Source of the DNA: Ichthyophis bannanicus
Taxonomy: Eukaryota > Chordata > Amphibia > Gymnophiona > Ichthyophiidae
Direction: 5' to 3'
Assembly (NCBI GenBank): GCA_033557465.1
Contig: CM066036.1
Location: 591,192,914 to 591,256,913, forward strand
DNA length: 64,000 nucleotides
The notes under the pieces are model-generated. The model saw only the letters and a program-made list of their open reading frames with translations. It made no database searches and was not told where the DNA came from. Numbering within the stretch: the stretch's first letter is position 1; every line of letters starts with the position of its first letter. Of this stretch, positions 63,861 to 64,000 are shown piece by piece. Position numbers and translations under genes: made by a program.

Positions 63861-64000
63861 TTTTTAAAATTATGTAACGATCACATTAAAAATGGGCAAA
63901 ACAAAATAATAATCACCATAAAAGACGTTTTATCAGATGGATGTCATATTATTTAAATCCATGCAAATAAGGGGAAACCGACTGAAGACAAATGATTGTA

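Larger units (their letters stand above)
61623..64000 (-). mobile_element. AT-rich non-coding element with 3' hammerhead-like motif (copy C), runs off the window
   Basis: The minus strand ends, at 61623-61680, in the clearest ribozyme-like motif, with AATAAA at about 61633-61639. Upstream (to higher coordinates) lie AT-rich sequence with short ATATAAAAATATATAC repeats (62170-62230) and, from 62990, a higher-order tandem repeat. No ORF of note. Confidence 0.5.

Overview
The window is eukaryotic, vertebrate-type DNA made almost entirely of transposable elements. The mixture is CR1, L2, RTE and L1-type LINEs, DIRS tyrosine-recombinase retrotransposons, tRNA-derived SINEs carrying an L2-type tail, PIF/Harbinger-, mariner- and hAT-like non-autonomous DNA elements, and minisatellite-rich families. 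DIRS plus young CR1 plus L2 in nested layers, with many poly-C/poly-A runs, fits a large amphibian genome. A caecilian is my best guess, but that is inference. I find no single-copy host gene, no functional tRNA or rRNA gene, and nothing prokaryotic.

Layout. 1-4.6 kb: a minus-strand DIRS element running off the left edge. 4.7-5.6 kb: an AT-rich non-coding element ending in a hammerhead-ribozyme-like fold. 5.8-7.7 kb: an ORF1-only L1-type element. 7.7-13.6 kb: a minus-strand RTE element split by a 4.1-kb L2 insertion with a TAAAGTA target duplication; the 5' end of that insertion carries a promoter-like monomer array. 14.2-17.9 kb: a CR1 with an intact 987-residue ORF2, the best candidate for a recently active element. 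18-20 kb: CR1, L1 and Harbinger-like MITE fragments. 20-22.5 kb: sequence in which I see no gene. 22.5-30.3 kb: two copies of an unnamed repeat (family X here) with L2 elements between and inside them. 30.4-37.4 kb: one L2 interrupted first by an unknown element with a long ATG-less open frame, then at its extreme 3' end by a 3.4-kb Harbinger-like element. 37.8-40 kb: CR1, family X and a SINE. 41-46 kb: minisatellites of family X, a second ribozyme-like element, and a long-TIR MITE with an L2 in its loop. 46-50.8 kb: CR1, L2 and DIRS fragments. 51-55.4 kb: SINE, hAT-like MITEs and tandem repeats. 56-57.6 kb: a second ORF1-only L1-type element with 148-bp promoter-like monomers. 58.2-61.1 kb: a nearly full-length L2, cut by a DIRS 5' end (61.1-61.6 kb). 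61.6-64 kb: the third ribozyme-bearing element, containing a higher-order tandem repeat.

How the pieces relate. The LINEs supply reverse transcriptase. SINEs share the L2 3' tail and probably use L2 machinery. The ORF1-only L1 copies and the ribozyme-bearing AT-rich elements look non-autonomous. Several insertion junctions can be read exactly, because removing the insert restores the host element's reading frame, so the order of insertions can be reconstructed. The most interesting signal is the conserved CUGANGA / GAAA / GUU hammerhead-like core seen three times.
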